Positions 24,649 to 32,738 of a stretch of DNA of 64,000 nucleotides are shown in pieces. Position numbers and translations under genes: made by a program. The stretch's first letter is position 1, and the number at the start of each line of letters is the position of its first letter. The stretch is from Methylobacterium sp. (lineage in GTDB: Bacteria; Pseudomonadota; Alphaproteobacteria; Rhizobiales; Beijerinckiaceae), in the NCBI GenBank assembly GCA_013823325.1, contig PNLY01000010.1, positions 1 through 64,000 of the forward strand, in the 5' to 3' direction. Under the pieces are notes generated by a model that was not told the origin of the DNA, did not search any database, and saw only the letters and a list, made by a program, of their open reading frames with translations.

Positions 24649-24853
24649 CTCAGCCCTCGGCCAGCCGCGCGCCTTGCCGGCGCGGCCTGACCTTCCCCCT
24701 CGGCCCGGCATCGTCCGCTACGGCACCGGCCGCGGAATGCTGGCCGGAGAATCAGGCTAACCGCATGATCCCGCGGAGCAAAGCCGGAAAACACCTGAGA
24801 AAACCGAAAATCTGCCCCCGCCCCAGCCGCGGCCGGGAGGTTACAGACCCGGA

Positions 24854-25954
24854 TCACCCCGGCCGCCGCCGCGCCTTCAGGACCTCGTCGGCCTCCAGCA
24901 GGGTCTCGAAGGCGTAGACGAACTTGTCGTCGATCGTGTCGCCATACCAGATCTCCGGCACGATGGTGCGGAAGCGGGTTTCGAGCAGGTCGGCCAGCGC
25001 CTGCGTGTCCTTCATCCACTCCAGCATGTCGGCATAGAGGTTGAAGTTGCTCGGCGCCGGGAAGCGGGCGAGCAGATCCTCGAAGCCCTGCTTGACCAAG
25101 GCGCGATCGCAGAGCGTGTCCTCGATCTCATGCTCGCCGACCTCGGTGTTGGCCGCCTGGATCAGGGCGTAGAAGCCATAGCCGAAGCGGTCCTTGGTCA
25201 GTTCTGCGGCACGCCGGGCGAAGACCTCGAGATCGTGCTCGTCACGGCCGAGCCAGCGCGGCATGATCATCCGCGCAAAGTTGCGGCAGAGGTCGATATT
25301 GTAGCGGTCGAGCGCCCAGACCGCCTCGAACCGGCGCTGGTACTCGCTGAACGAGCCGGTTTCGGCGCCGCGGCGGAAATCGCTGGCGCGCCAGGAGAAG
25401 TCCTGCGGATCGGGCTGGCTGTCGAGCACGGCGTCCGCCTGCTGCAGGAACCTGCGGAACTGGCCGGCCTGGTCCATGTTGACGTCGGCGGCACAGGCGG
25501 TGCCGCGCCAGGCATAGGCCGTCACCCTGAGCGCATCGGCATAGGTCGCCGCCGAGAAGGGCGAGGGATCCTCGCGGAAATAGCTGGCGAAGCCGTCGAG
25601 TAGCGCCTCGTGCCGCGGCCCGGCATCGTCGCTGTCGGGGATCGCCATGAACTCCTCGAGGAACCAGTCCTTGACCAGGAGGTAGCGCGGCTTGCCGTTC
25701 TCGGCGAGGTCGCCTTCAGCCCGCGCCGCCTCGAAGGCCGCGCGATAGGCGGCGAAATCGCGTTCCTGCCAGGCCCGGCGCATCGCGTCACGCTCGCCAT
25801 AGAGGCGCGGGATCTCGTCATGCAGGAAGAGCGAGTGCAGATCGTAGTCCCGCAGCAGGATCTGGTAGTTGGTCAGCTCCTCGACCGGCTCGGGCGCGGC
25901 CCGTCGACCCAGCGCCATGTCGCGCACGCTGCGGACCAGGTCTTTCCACCCCAT
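24854..25954 (-). CDS. Protein of unknown function
   Basis: A 366-residue protein starting MGWKDLVRSVRDMALGRR; longer in-frame starts run into intergenic repeat DNA. It is soluble, acidic and rich in aromatic residues, with a helical look (repeating FLEEFMAIPDSDDAG, FRRFLQQADAVLDSQ, EYQRRFEAVWALDRYNI units) that might be a TPR-like array. No signal peptide, membrane helix or catalytic motif is visible. I do not recognise the family. Upstream lies the palindromic repeat at 26053-26098. Confidence 0.7.
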   Translation of the reverse strand: MGWKDLVRSVRDMALGRRAAPEPVEELTNYQILLRDYDLHSLFLHDEIPRLYGERDAMRRAWQERDFAAYRAAFEAARAEGDLAENGKPRYLLVKDWFLEEFMAIPDSDDAGPRHEALLDGFASYFREDPSPFSAATYADALRVTAYAWRGTACAADVNMDQAGQFRRFLQQADAVLDSQPDPQDFSWRASDFRRGAETGSFSEYQRRFEAVWALDRYNIDLCRNFARMIMPRWLGRDEHDLEVFARRAAELTKDRFGYGFYALIQAANTEVGEHEIEDTLCDRALVKQGFEDLLARFPAPSNFNLYADMLEWMKDTQALADLLETRFRTIVPEIWYGDTIDDKFVYAFETLLEADEVLKARRRPG

Positions 25955-26052
25955 CGCGTTCCCCGCCCTTAGCCCGCGCGACATTTGGCCGCTCGGCACA
26001 TCATCCGGCCGCCTTGCGGGTGTCAGCGCCGCTTTCGGCCCCCATCTGCTCC

Positions 26053-26098
26053 GCATCGGACCGAAAAGTGGAATCCACTTTTCGGAGGAATCCGATGC
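26053..26098. repeat. Perfect 25-bp palindrome with flanking arms (dispersed repeat)
   Basis: CCGAAAAGTGGA-A-TCCACTTTTCGG (26061-26085) is perfect around one central base. It is flanked by GCATCGGA on the left (26053-26060) and TCCGATGC on the right (26091-26098), so the whole unit forms one long stem. The same sequence family is abundant between genes in many Hyphomicrobiales genomes. The rest of 25955-26241 holds nothing else I can name. Confidence 0.85.
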
Positions 26099-26241
26099 GA
26101 TAACAATACAATAGATCATCGTGGCTGCGTCCGTTCGGGCGCGCGATGATCTAGGACATCGGCGATTGCGGGCAAGAAGCAGCGCGCGAGCAGGGCGACC
26201 GGCCACATCGGTGAGAACCATGGCGCGGGCTGTGCGTTTCG

Positions 26242-26574
26242 ATGGGCAACGACGATCGAGGGGACATGCAGTTTTCATCCGCGAGACAGGAGCTGAGGGT
26301 CGCCTTCAAGCGAATCGAGGCCGAGCTCCCTCCCCGCCTCGCCAGGGCGATGCGCTGGCTCCGCCACCGCGATTCGCGCCTGATCCGGATTCCGGCCGGG
26401 CTCGCGCTGATGCTCGGCGGCGTGTTCTCGTTCCTGCCGGTTCTCGGTGCCTGGATGCTGCCGCTGGGCCTGATGCTGCTGGCGGCCGACGTGCCGCCGC
26501 TGCAGCGGCCGATGGCGCGCTTCGCACACTGGTGCCTGGGGTTGCTGGAGCGCTTCCGGCGCCGCTCGAGCTGA
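26242..26574 (+). CDS. Small membrane protein conserved in alphaproteobacteria
   Basis: A 110-residue protein starting MGNDDRGDMQFSS; a second start at the methionine at 26266 is equally possible and has GAGGGGAC before it. Residues about 55-95 make two membrane helices joined by a short turn (IPAGLALMLGGVFSFLPVLG and MLPLGLMLLAADVPPLQRP), a pattern shared by a small family of two-helix proteins in this class. Function unknown. It is the last clear host gene before the prophage. Confidence 0.7.
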   Translation: MGNDDRGDMQFSSARQELRVAFKRIEAELPPRLARAMRWLRHRDSRLIRIPAGLALMLGGVFSFLPVLGAWMLPLGLMLLAADVPPLQRPMARFAHWCLGLLERFRRRSS

Positions 26575-26815
26575 TCGATTGGCCTTGCGCCCCGCGCATC
26601 AAGGCCACGCCGGCTGGATTGGCCGGTTGGCTACAACTCGATACCGATCAGGAGGAAGAATTTGGAGGCCTCGCCCGAAAGGAATTTATTGCGGGCTGGC
26701 TAGTACTTAGCGAGAATTTCTGTCCCGCAACACCACACCACTTTTCAGGCGTTTGCGCCGGTATTGTCCCGCCTATCTTCGGCGCCGCCCCCTCCCTCCC
26801 AGAGGGGGATCGGTG

Positions 26816-27340
26816 ATGGGGACGCTGGCGCTCGTCGAGAGCAGGGTTGCTACTCGCTACCCGGACCTCACCCACTATTCCAAGAAGCCGCTCGGGAAGA
26901 TCCGGAGCGTCCGTCAACAACGTGACCCGTCTGACAAGCCGCTTGGTCTCTGGGTGTCGGACGACACCGAGTACGGCGGCGAAGCTATGGGCTGGCCGCA
27001 TTGGTGCGAGGCGGAAAGTTTCGCACTCGATAGACTGAGACATCGGCAAGTCGTGTCCCTCGCAGCGCCGGAGCGCCTGCTTTGGCTTGGCAGCGTCTCG
27101 GAGATCGACGAATTCCACCGAGAGTTCTCCGAGCCTTTGGTCCGCACCTATCGCGTGATCCGGTGGGACCGTGTCGCGGAGAAGTGGGCCGGCATCGTCA
27201 TAACCCCGTACCAGTGGGCTCGCCGACTCGATGGCAACGCTCGCTGGTATTACGGGTGGGACTGTGCCAGCGGCTGCATCTGGGACCCGTCCGTTATCGC
27301 CTCAATCGACGCCCTCCCTTCGGAGGCCGGCCATGGGTGA
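26816..27340 (+). CDS. Conserved phage protein of unknown function, first gene of left-end cassette
   Basis: A 174-residue protein from the ATG at 26816 (MGTLALVESRVATRYPDL), reached through GGGGGATCGGTG. It has LTHYSKKPLGKI, DKPLGLWVSDD and GWPHWCEAESF, a pattern I associate with uncharacterised proteins of phages and prophages. It is rich in Trp and aromatic residues and has no signal peptide. Its stop overlaps the start of the PP-loop gene by eight bases, so the two are translated together. It opens the plus-strand cassette that runs to 32652. Confidence 0.75.
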   Translation: MGTLALVESRVATRYPDLTHYSKKPLGKIRSVRQQRDPSDKPLGLWVSDDTEYGGEAMGWPHWCEAESFALDRLRHRQVVSLAAPERLLWLGSVSEIDEFHREFSEPLVRTYRVIRWDRVAEKWAGIVITPYQWARRLDGNARWYYGWDCASGCIWDPSVIASIDALPSEAGHG

Positions 27341-28238
27341 GGGGCGTGCACTCGACCTTCTTGGCGAGCCGATCGCCGAACCGTGGAAGCGGGCGTTCGA
27401 AAGCAGCGTTCGAATCCTCAAGGCAGCAATCGACCAGTTCGCTCCGACGCACGTCGTGTCGATGGTCTCGGGCGGCAAGGACAGCGCAGCATCCGATCAG
27501 ATTGCCCGCGAGCTTGAGGCCAAGCTGGACTTCGTCATCCATGGGAACACGCGCTGCGGAATCCCGCAGACGACGGAATTCGTCAGGGCCACCTACGGGC
27601 GGGCCGGCGATTTCGTCGAGGCGGACGCCGGCACCGCCTATGAGGATTACGTCCTCCGCAAGGGCTTCTTCGGCATCGGACCGGATGCGCATGGCTTCGC
27701 CTATCGCGTGCTGAAGGCAACGCCATTCCGTAAGGCGGTATCTAAGCACATCCGCCAAGGCAAGCGAGACGTTCGCGTTCTCTTGCTCAACGGCGCCCGC
27801 AAGGACGAGTCGGAGAACCGGAAGGCCAGGCTGGAGGTCTTCCGGCGCGACCCTGCGATGAAGGGCAACATCTGGGTCAACCTGATCCACGATTGGTCGC
27901 AGGAGGCCCGCGACAGCTACCTCGAAAGCCGCCAGACGCCGATCAACCCGGTGGCTAAGGCGCTTTGTCGATCTGGCGAGTGCATGTGCGGCACGATGCA
28001 GACCGAGGCTGAACGGATCGAGGCGGCAATCCTCTATCCCGAATGGGGCGCCCGGCTCTCCGAACTGGGACACGAGGCCATCCGCCGGCACGGCTTCGGA
28101 TGGGGCAAGCCGTTCCCTAAGCCTCGCGATGAGCGTCAAGGCGAGCTTTTCGCTCCCATGTGCTCCGACTGTCTGCGCGCCCCCACCCCAGAGGGAGGGT
28201 CTTCTGCGCTCTCCCCCGCCGCTGAGGGAGGGGAGTAG
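27333..28238 (+). CDS. PP-loop ATP pyrophosphatase, PAPS-reductase-like
   Basis: A 301-residue protein starting at the ATG at 27333. The PP-loop SGGKDS is at residues 46-51 (VVSMVSGGKDSAASDQIA), where ATP is bound and AMP-activated. A cysteine cluster near the C-terminus, C212-RSGE-C217-M-C219-G, and another Cys at about 75 (NTRCGIP) suggest an iron-sulfur or redox site, as in phage members of the PAPS-reductase/DndC-like group. Sulfate assimilation by a phage is unlikely, so the family fold may serve nucleic-acid modification or defence. The N-terminus of the next gene follows one base after its stop. Confidence 0.85.
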   Translation: MGEGRALDLLGEPIAEPWKRAFESSVRILKAAIDQFAPTHVVSMVSGGKDSAASDQIARELEAKLDFVIHGNTRCGIPQTTEFVRATYGRAGDFVEADAGTAYEDYVLRKGFFGIGPDAHGFAYRVLKATPFRKAVSKHIRQGKRDVRVLLLNGARKDESENRKARLEVFRRDPAMKGNIWVNLIHDWSQEARDSYLESRQTPINPVAKALCRSGECMCGTMQTEAERIEAAILYPEWGARLSELGHEAIRRHGFGWGKPFPKPRDERQGELFAPMCSDCLRAPTPEGGSSALSPAAEGGE

Positions 28239-28239
28239 G

Positions 28240-28866
28240 ATGATCGCCGCTCTCTTCGTCGAGACTGATGGCGCCTATTACGGGCTCCCTGATGTCGACC
28301 CATGGGATGAGGCGCGAGACGCCCGTCTCTATGCCGGGCCGTGGCCTGTCGTCGCGCATCCGCCCTGCCAGCGGTGGGGTCGTTATTGGCACGGTGCGCC
28401 GAACAAACCGCATCAGTATCAGCTTGGCGATGATGCTGGCTGCTTTGAGGCAGCTCTTGCCGCTGTTCGCCGCTGGGGCGGCGTCCTGGAACATCCGGCG
28501 CACTCAAAGGCCTGGGCCGCGTTCGACCTCGCAGAGCCTCCGAAGGCCGGCGGCTGGGTCGCCGCAGACTTCCAGGAGGGCTGGACCGCTCATGTCGAGC
28601 AGGGCCACTACGGCCATCTCTCGCGGAAGGCGACCTGGCTCTATGCAAGCCGCGTCGAACTGCCGTCCCTCCGCTGGGGCGCGGGCGAGCAGCGCATTCA
28701 TCCAGTTGCTCTCGCCAAGCACGGTTACGCCAAGGCTCGCCGCATCGGAATGATGGCGATGGTGGGCGGGAAGGACAAAACCCGCATCCGAAACGCCACG
28801 CCGGAGCCCTTCCGCGACATCCTGATCAGCATGGCCAGGTCCGCACATCGGAGGGCCGCCGCATGA
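28240..28866 (+). CDS. Conserved phage protein with PPCQRWG motif
   Basis: A 208-residue protein from the ATG at 28240 with GAGGGGAG before it. It opens MIAALFVETDGAYYGLPDVD and has VVAHPPCQRWGRYWHG at 36-51. A Pro-Pro-Cys-Gln motif is what C5-cytosine methyltransferases use as catalytic motif IV, but no SAM-binding glycine motif is seen here, so it is not a plain methyltransferase. Homologous proteins recur in phages of alphaproteobacteria without known function. Its position directly after the PP-loop gene suggests they work together. Confidence 0.75.
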   Translation: MIAALFVETDGAYYGLPDVDPWDEARDARLYAGPWPVVAHPPCQRWGRYWHGAPNKPHQYQLGDDAGCFEAALAAVRRWGGVLEHPAHSKAWAAFDLAEPPKAGGWVAADFQEGWTAHVEQGHYGHLSRKATWLYASRVELPSLRWGAGEQRIHPVALAKHGYAKARRIGMMAMVGGKDKTRIRNATPEPFRDILISMARSAHRRAAA

Positions 28867-28889
28867 CCCCGACAAAGGAGAGCGCCCCG

Positions 28890-29273
28890 ATGTCTGACCT
28901 TTCGGCAGAGAAGGTGGTGGCGGAGCTGAGGGCTCGCCAACGTGCCCATGTCGGCATGCACGGCAACTACTACCAGTACAGCGGGGTGGACGGGCTTCTC
29001 GATCAACGCGCCGCCGCCCTCATCGCCCAGCAGGCCGCCGAACTGGAGCGAGTGCACCGGAGCCACCTGAACACCAAAGCCAGCCGCGAACGCTGGAAAG
29101 TCTCGACCTTCAAAGAGCAACGCCGCGCCACCGCCGCAGAGGCAGAGAGGGACAGGCTGCGGGAGGCGCTGAGGGCCGCCAAGGGCTGGCTTGAGGGTTG
29201 GGCCAGCGCTGAGCGTGAGTTGGCTGTCATCGACGCCGCGCTCTCCACCGCGAAGGAGAGGGGCGATGGCTGA
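28890..29273 (+). CDS. Hypothetical coiled-coil phage protein
   Basis: A 127-residue protein from the ATG at 28890, which has AAGGAG at a good distance; an ATG at 28863 overlapping the previous stop would add nine residues. Residues about 45-125 are strongly helical and charged (QQAAELERVHRSHLNTKASRERW, EAERDRLREALRAAK), a coiled coil. No motif of known function. Confidence 0.65.
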   Translation: MSDLSAEKVVAELRARQRAHVGMHGNYYQYSGVDGLLDQRAAALIAQQAAELERVHRSHLNTKASRERWKVSTFKEQRRATAAEAERDRLREALRAAKGWLEGWASAERELAVIDAALSTAKERGDG

Positions 29274-29544
29274 ACTGACCATCCGCGACCGAATTGCCAA
29301 GGCGCTCCTGTGGGCCGCTGTCGTCGCCGCGCCTCGGCAGATGAGGTCCATCCTCACCTACGTCTTCAAGTCGATTGAAGGCGTACCGGGCCAGATCGAG
29401 CAGGGCCGCGAAGGCGGCGTGATCATCGCCCCCTGGTTTATCAGCGAAGCCGGCTCCGATCTCGCGCACGAGCAGGCTCGGAGGTGCGCGCTGACGGCCG
29501 GCCAGACCCGCGCCGAATTTGACCGGAAGGACACCCGCCCATGA
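29266..29544 (+). CDS. Small hypothetical phage protein
   Basis: A 92-residue protein starting MAELTIRDRIAKALLWAA, overlapping the previous gene by eight bases. No known motif and no membrane segment beyond a weak hydrophobic stretch near the start. Not recognised. Confidence 0.6.
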   Translation: MAELTIRDRIAKALLWAAVVAAPRQMRSILTYVFKSIEGVPGQIEQGREGGVIIAPWFISEAGSDLAHEQARRCALTAGQTRAEFDRKDTRP

Positions 29545-29990
29545 CCACGAACACCGACACGCAGGCGCATGGGGGCGGGGTGGAGGCGGCTTGGACAGAA
29601 TGGAAGAGACTTTGGGGCGAGAGCGTTCCACCGACCTACGTCTATGAAGCATTCATGCACGGCTATCGCGCAGCCCTCGCCGCCTCCCCGGCCGCACCAG
29701 CACCTGCGGCGGGGGTGGACGACTGGCACCCACGCATCGGCGACCCGGTCGAGGCGTCAGAGAGCTTCCTGTCTCGCTATGGCGAGTGGGCTCGCGTGCC
29801 GCTGTGGGTCGTCGGTATCTCGAAAGACCGAGGCGTCGACGGCCTCAATGTGACCGTCTCCGACGAATGGCCCGTGCGGTACGATGGCAGCGGCTACACG
29901 GACGGATTCTATATCAACCGGGAGAACGGAGCCCCGGACGACCTGCGCCCGCGCCGTGGCCCCGCCCCCGATGCGAAGGGGGAGCGGTGA
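29541..29990 (+). CDS. Hypothetical phage protein
   Basis: A 149-residue protein that starts in an ATGA overlap with the stop of the gene before. It contains an N-terminal helical part (WTEWKRLWGESVPPTYVYEAFMHGY) followed by a proline-alanine linker and a beta-rich C-terminal part (WHPRIGDPVEA, VPLWVVGISK, NVTVSDEWPVRYDGSG). Not recognised. Confidence 0.6.
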   Translation: MTTNTDTQAHGGGVEAAWTEWKRLWGESVPPTYVYEAFMHGYRAALAASPAAPAPAAGVDDWHPRIGDPVEASESFLSRYGEWARVPLWVVGISKDRGVDGLNVTVSDEWPVRYDGSGYTDGFYINRENGAPDDLRPRRGPAPDAKGER

Positions 29991-29992
29991 CG

Positions 29993-30178
29993 ATGGGCGA
30001 GCGCTGGCCAGAATACGAACCGGGCGCCCAGTTTCGGTGCAGCCAAGGTTGCGGCACATTTCGTCGGGATCGCTGCAAATCCTTCCGGGGGTCGCTTTGC
30101 TGCCCGAGGTGCGGATGGCGCTGGACGCTGATCTATGTCCCTCCCCTCTCCGACCCTTCCAGACGCGAGGAGGGGTAG
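29993..30178 (+). CDS. Small zinc-ribbon phage protein
   Basis: A 61-residue protein from the ATG at 29993, two bases after the previous stop. CSQGC, C-KSF and CCPRCGWRW give paired cysteines that would make a zinc ribbon. Possible nucleic-acid or protein binding; function unknown. Confidence 0.55.
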   Translation: MGERWPEYEPGAQFRCSQGCGTFRRDRCKSFRGSLCCPRCGWRWTLIYVPPLSDPSRREEG

Positions 30179-30182
30179 AGGG

Positions 30183-30455
30183 ATGGCGAAATGGACCGCT
30201 GAACCGAAACACGACTGGCCGGGCGGCAAGTATGTCGGAGCTACATGCTGGACTTGCGGCGTGACCGGATTCAGCCATCACAAGAACGGCCCCCGATTTT
30301 GCTGGCCACACTGGCAGGAAGCCGAGCTCGATGCCGAATGGCGCCGAGCCAAATGGGAAGCCGACATGATCGCGGAGTTCGGCCCGTACACGCCGCGGCC
30401 GGACCCTTTTCGGCTGGCCCGCCCCACCACCCACCCCGGAGGCTCCGATGCGTGA
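30183..30455 (+). CDS. Small phage protein with CxxC motif
   Basis: A 90-residue protein starting MAKWTAEPKHDWPGG, four bases after the previous stop. It has CWTCGVTGFSHHKNGPRFCWPHW, a CxxC plus CxxH set that may bind zinc. Not recognised further. Confidence 0.55.
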   Translation: MAKWTAEPKHDWPGGKYVGATCWTCGVTGFSHHKNGPRFCWPHWQEAELDAEWRRAKWEADMIAEFGPYTPRPDPFRLARPTTHPGGSDA

Positions 30456-30816
30456 GAAGATGACAGCCTTCCGGGTTTCCACGCTGTTCCCGAACGGAGC
30501 GTACGCCAGAGCCGGCGCTTTCCGCGTGATAGACAACACGCCAGGGGGCCACCCGGCCGATGGCCTGACGGCCTCCGTATCTCTGGGCGACGGAGCTTTC
30601 GCCTCGATCATCAATCCGCAGTCGTTCGAGGAGGGCGGCCCGGAGTGGGTCATGCGATACGGCAACCCCGAAAGCATCCGCTACTCGGTGGCGGGCCTGC
30701 TCGAAAGCTACGACTACCTGCTCGGATCGCACATCAGCATGCGCGAAGCGACGAGGCGTCTCAGGCTGCTCCGCTCCGCTCGCGCCGCTCTCCAGAAGGA
30801 CACCACCCATGGCTGA
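30448..30816 (+). CDS. Hypothetical phage protein
   Basis: A 122-residue protein overlapping the previous gene by eight bases. The last third is basic and helical (MREATRRLRLLRSARAALQ). Not recognised. Confidence 0.6.
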   Translation: MREKMTAFRVSTLFPNGAYARAGAFRVIDNTPGGHPADGLTASVSLGDGAFASIINPQSFEEGGPEWVMRYGNPESIRYSVAGLLESYDYLLGSHISMREATRRLRLLRSARAALQKDTTHG

Positions 30817-31201
30817 CCTGGAAGAGCTGATAGAGCGCGTGGAGAGCGGGACGGGCTACGACAATGAGTTGAACAAGGACATTGCGCTCGCCCTTGGCTG
30901 GTCGATCGAAACCGGTTTGCCCCAAGGGCTGCGCTGGCGCCGTCCCGATGGCTCACTGACCGCGAGCAACCCCGAATACGAAGAGCCCTTCAACGTCACC
31001 GGCTCCCTCGACGCCGTCCTCGCTCTGATCGAGGCGAAGCGGTCAGAGCTACCCGACATCTCGGCAGCCGATTTTCTGGCCGGGTGCATCGACGAAATGA
31101 TGCAGCGCGGCTGGCGACCGGACGAGCCGAACGGGCCGCAGATCTGCCGGGCAGCGCTCGCTGGCCTGCTCAGAGCACTGGAGACGCAGCATGATCGATG
31201 A
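30809..31201 (+). CDS. Hypothetical acidic phage protein
   Basis: A 130-residue acidic protein (MADLEELIERVESGTGYDNE) overlapping the previous gene by eight bases. It contains DIALALGWSIE and a segment GLRWRRPDGSLTASNPEYEEPFNVTGSLDA; similar proteins with a DIALALGW-like motif occur in phages. Function unknown. Confidence 0.6.
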   Translation: MADLEELIERVESGTGYDNELNKDIALALGWSIETGLPQGLRWRRPDGSLTASNPEYEEPFNVTGSLDAVLALIEAKRSELPDISAADFLAGCIDEMMQRGWRPDEPNGPQICRAALAGLLRALETQHDR

Positions 31202-31562
31202 GAAGGGCGCGAACGATGCCCCGTGCTGGTACGGCTCAGAACAGGCTGACGCGTGGGCAGCAGGTTTCGAGGCTGCACGCCTCGCCTACGAATCCGCCAA
31301 GCAGAAGGGGGCGGACGGGTGGCGCGATATCGCGAGCGCGCCGAAGGATGGCGAGATTTTTCTCGGGACCGGGCCTGAGGAGGCGTGGCCTGTCGCGATG
31401 CTCTGGCAATCCTATGACGCGGATGACGCCGCCGAAATCGGGAGCGATGGCTACTGGACCTATGCCGAGCAGTTGATCGCTGATGTGACCGGCGAGGCCA
31501 AGCCCACCCACTGGCGCCCTCTCCCCGAGCCTCCGAGCGCCCTCGCGGGAGGGGAAGGATGA
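31191..31562 (+). CDS. DUF551-like phage protein
   Basis: A 123-residue protein overlapping the previous gene by eleven bases. Its C-terminal part WRDIASAPKDGEIFLGTG and PTHWRPLPEPP matches the short DUF551 motif (tryptophan, then APKDG, then HWxPLPxPP), often found in small phage genes. The N-terminal 40 residues are specific to this protein. Function unknown. Confidence 0.7.
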   Translation: MIDEKGANDAPCWYGSEQADAWAAGFEAARLAYESAKQKGADGWRDIASAPKDGEIFLGTGPEEAWPVAMLWQSYDADDAAEIGSDGYWTYAEQLIADVTGEAKPTHWRPLPEPPSALAGGEG

Positions 31563-32344
31563 AGCTCGCTAAACGGCCGCCATCAGGAAGACTCTGCTTC
31601 GTCGCCTGCCCGCCCGATCAGTGCGACTGCGGACGGGCCGAGCAAGATCCTATGCTCCCAATGACCGACGCAGGCGCAGGGATGCCGGGAGAGCACCATG
31701 CAGATCCTGCATATTGCTCGGGTGGGGACCATTCTCCCGACGCCGGGAATATGGTCTCAACCTGTGCACAGGTTGGGCTGCCGAGCGAGGAGGCGATCGC
31801 GCGGACCCTGATCGCTTACTTCGTCGATCGAACGGGGTTCCAGACCATCAACGAGGACGACACGAAGACCAGTGTCGCGGCGTACTATGGCGGCTCTTGG
31901 GTCGATCTGCGCGTCTACCCGATGGCCCGCGCGATCCTGGCCCTTATGCGCCCAGCCTTCGAGGCGAAGGAGCGGGAGATCGGTCAACACGCGGAGGAAG
32001 ACCTAGCAGCGGAGGCCAGCTTGGATCTTTGGCGTCAGCGCGCCCTCTCAGCCGAAGCCAAGCTCGCGCAGGCGGTGGAGGCGCCAAAGGTTGTGCAATG
32101 CATAGCCGAGGTGGCCGCGGCAGTAGGCTGGCAAGCGAACGTAGGAGCGTCGGAGACGGCCGGCCTCATCGTCTCGGTCCTGGCGGCGAACCCCGAGCAG
32201 ATCGGCCGCTTCATGGAGGAAGGCTCAGAGCTGTTCATTGACGGCACGATGCGCGCGGAGAACGGCTGCCTGTCACACCGTGCAATCAACGGACAGATCG
32301 TCGAGCCGACAAAGCTCCGAGAGATCAAGGGGCAATCGCAATGA
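31559..32344 (+). CDS. Hypothetical phage protein
   Basis: A 261-residue protein starting in an ATGA overlap with the previous stop. The first 60 residues are Cys/His rich (CPPDQCDCGRAEQ, HHADPAYCSGGDHSP); the middle is helical and acidic (EAKEREIGQHAEEDLAAEASL). No family is recognised. It is the longest gene of the cassette after the PP-loop gene. Confidence 0.6.
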   Translation: MKLAKRPPSGRLCFVACPPDQCDCGRAEQDPMLPMTDAGAGMPGEHHADPAYCSGGDHSPDAGNMVSTCAQVGLPSEEAIARTLIAYFVDRTGFQTINEDDTKTSVAAYYGGSWVDLRVYPMARAILALMRPAFEAKEREIGQHAEEDLAAEASLDLWRQRALSAEAKLAQAVEAPKVVQCIAEVAAAVGWQANVGASETAGLIVSVLAANPEQIGRFMEEGSELFIDGTMRAENGCLSHRAINGQIVEPTKLREIKGQSQ

Positions 32345-32418
32345 GCCGCGCCCGCTCCGCAGCCAGGGGAGAGACGACCACCCTCGCCTCCGGCAAGGAG
32401 AGGCCTTAGACTGAAGGG

Positions 32419-32652
32419 ATGAAGACGCCCCTCAAAATCGGCCGATACGGCGAGAGCTTCAATATCAGGGACGCGAACGACACGTCTATCTGCACGGTCT
32501 TCTTCGACAAGGGCAATGACAGCGAGCGCGCAATCCGAAAGCGCATGTCAGAGGAAGAGGCCGAAGCCCTCGCCAAGCGGATAGCCCGCATGCTGACCGA
32601 TGAGGAAAACGCCAAAAGAGCCGCCAGCCCCGATGAAGGGACCGGCGGCTAG
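32419..32652 (+). CDS. Small hypothetical phage protein
   Basis: A 77-residue protein, last of the left-end plus-strand cassette (MKTPLKIGRYGESFNIRD). The C-terminal half is charged and helical (EEEAEALAKRIARMLTDEENAKRAA). It ends 86 bp before the convergent stop of the lysis genes; a GGCCGG-N5-CCGGCC hairpin (32696-32712) lies in the gap. Confidence 0.6.
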   Translation: MKTPLKIGRYGESFNIRDANDTSICTVFFDKGNDSERAIRKRMSEEEAEALAKRIARMLTDEENAKRAASPDEGTGG

Positions 32653-32695
32653 TTCAACAGGGAGGCGTCAAACCGAGAGGCAGGAGCCACTCGAC

Positions 32696-32712
32696 GGCCG
32701 GTTACGCCGGCC
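32696..32712. terminator. Possible hairpin between convergent operons
   Basis: GGCCGG (32696-32701) and CCGGCC (32707-32712) can pair around a five-base loop, between the ends of the left-end cassette and the lytic operon. No T-run follows on either strand, so termination is doubtful. Confidence 0.3.
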
Positions 32713-32738
32713 AGGCGATCGCCGGTCAGCCCGGCAAT

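Noticed and set aside
26575-26815. A tRNA gene as integration site
   Set aside because: No cloverleaf or CCA-type acceptor end could be found on either strand in this gap.
27333-28238. A sulfate-assimilation PAPS reductase (cysH)
   Set aside because: The PP-loop is right, but the gene lies in a phage cassette with no other sulfur genes and has a C-terminal Cys cluster unlike the ECGLH-type end of CysH.
28240-28866. A cytosine-C5 DNA methyltransferase
   Set aside because: Only the PPCQ motif is seen; the SAM-binding motif I and the other conserved blocks are missing.
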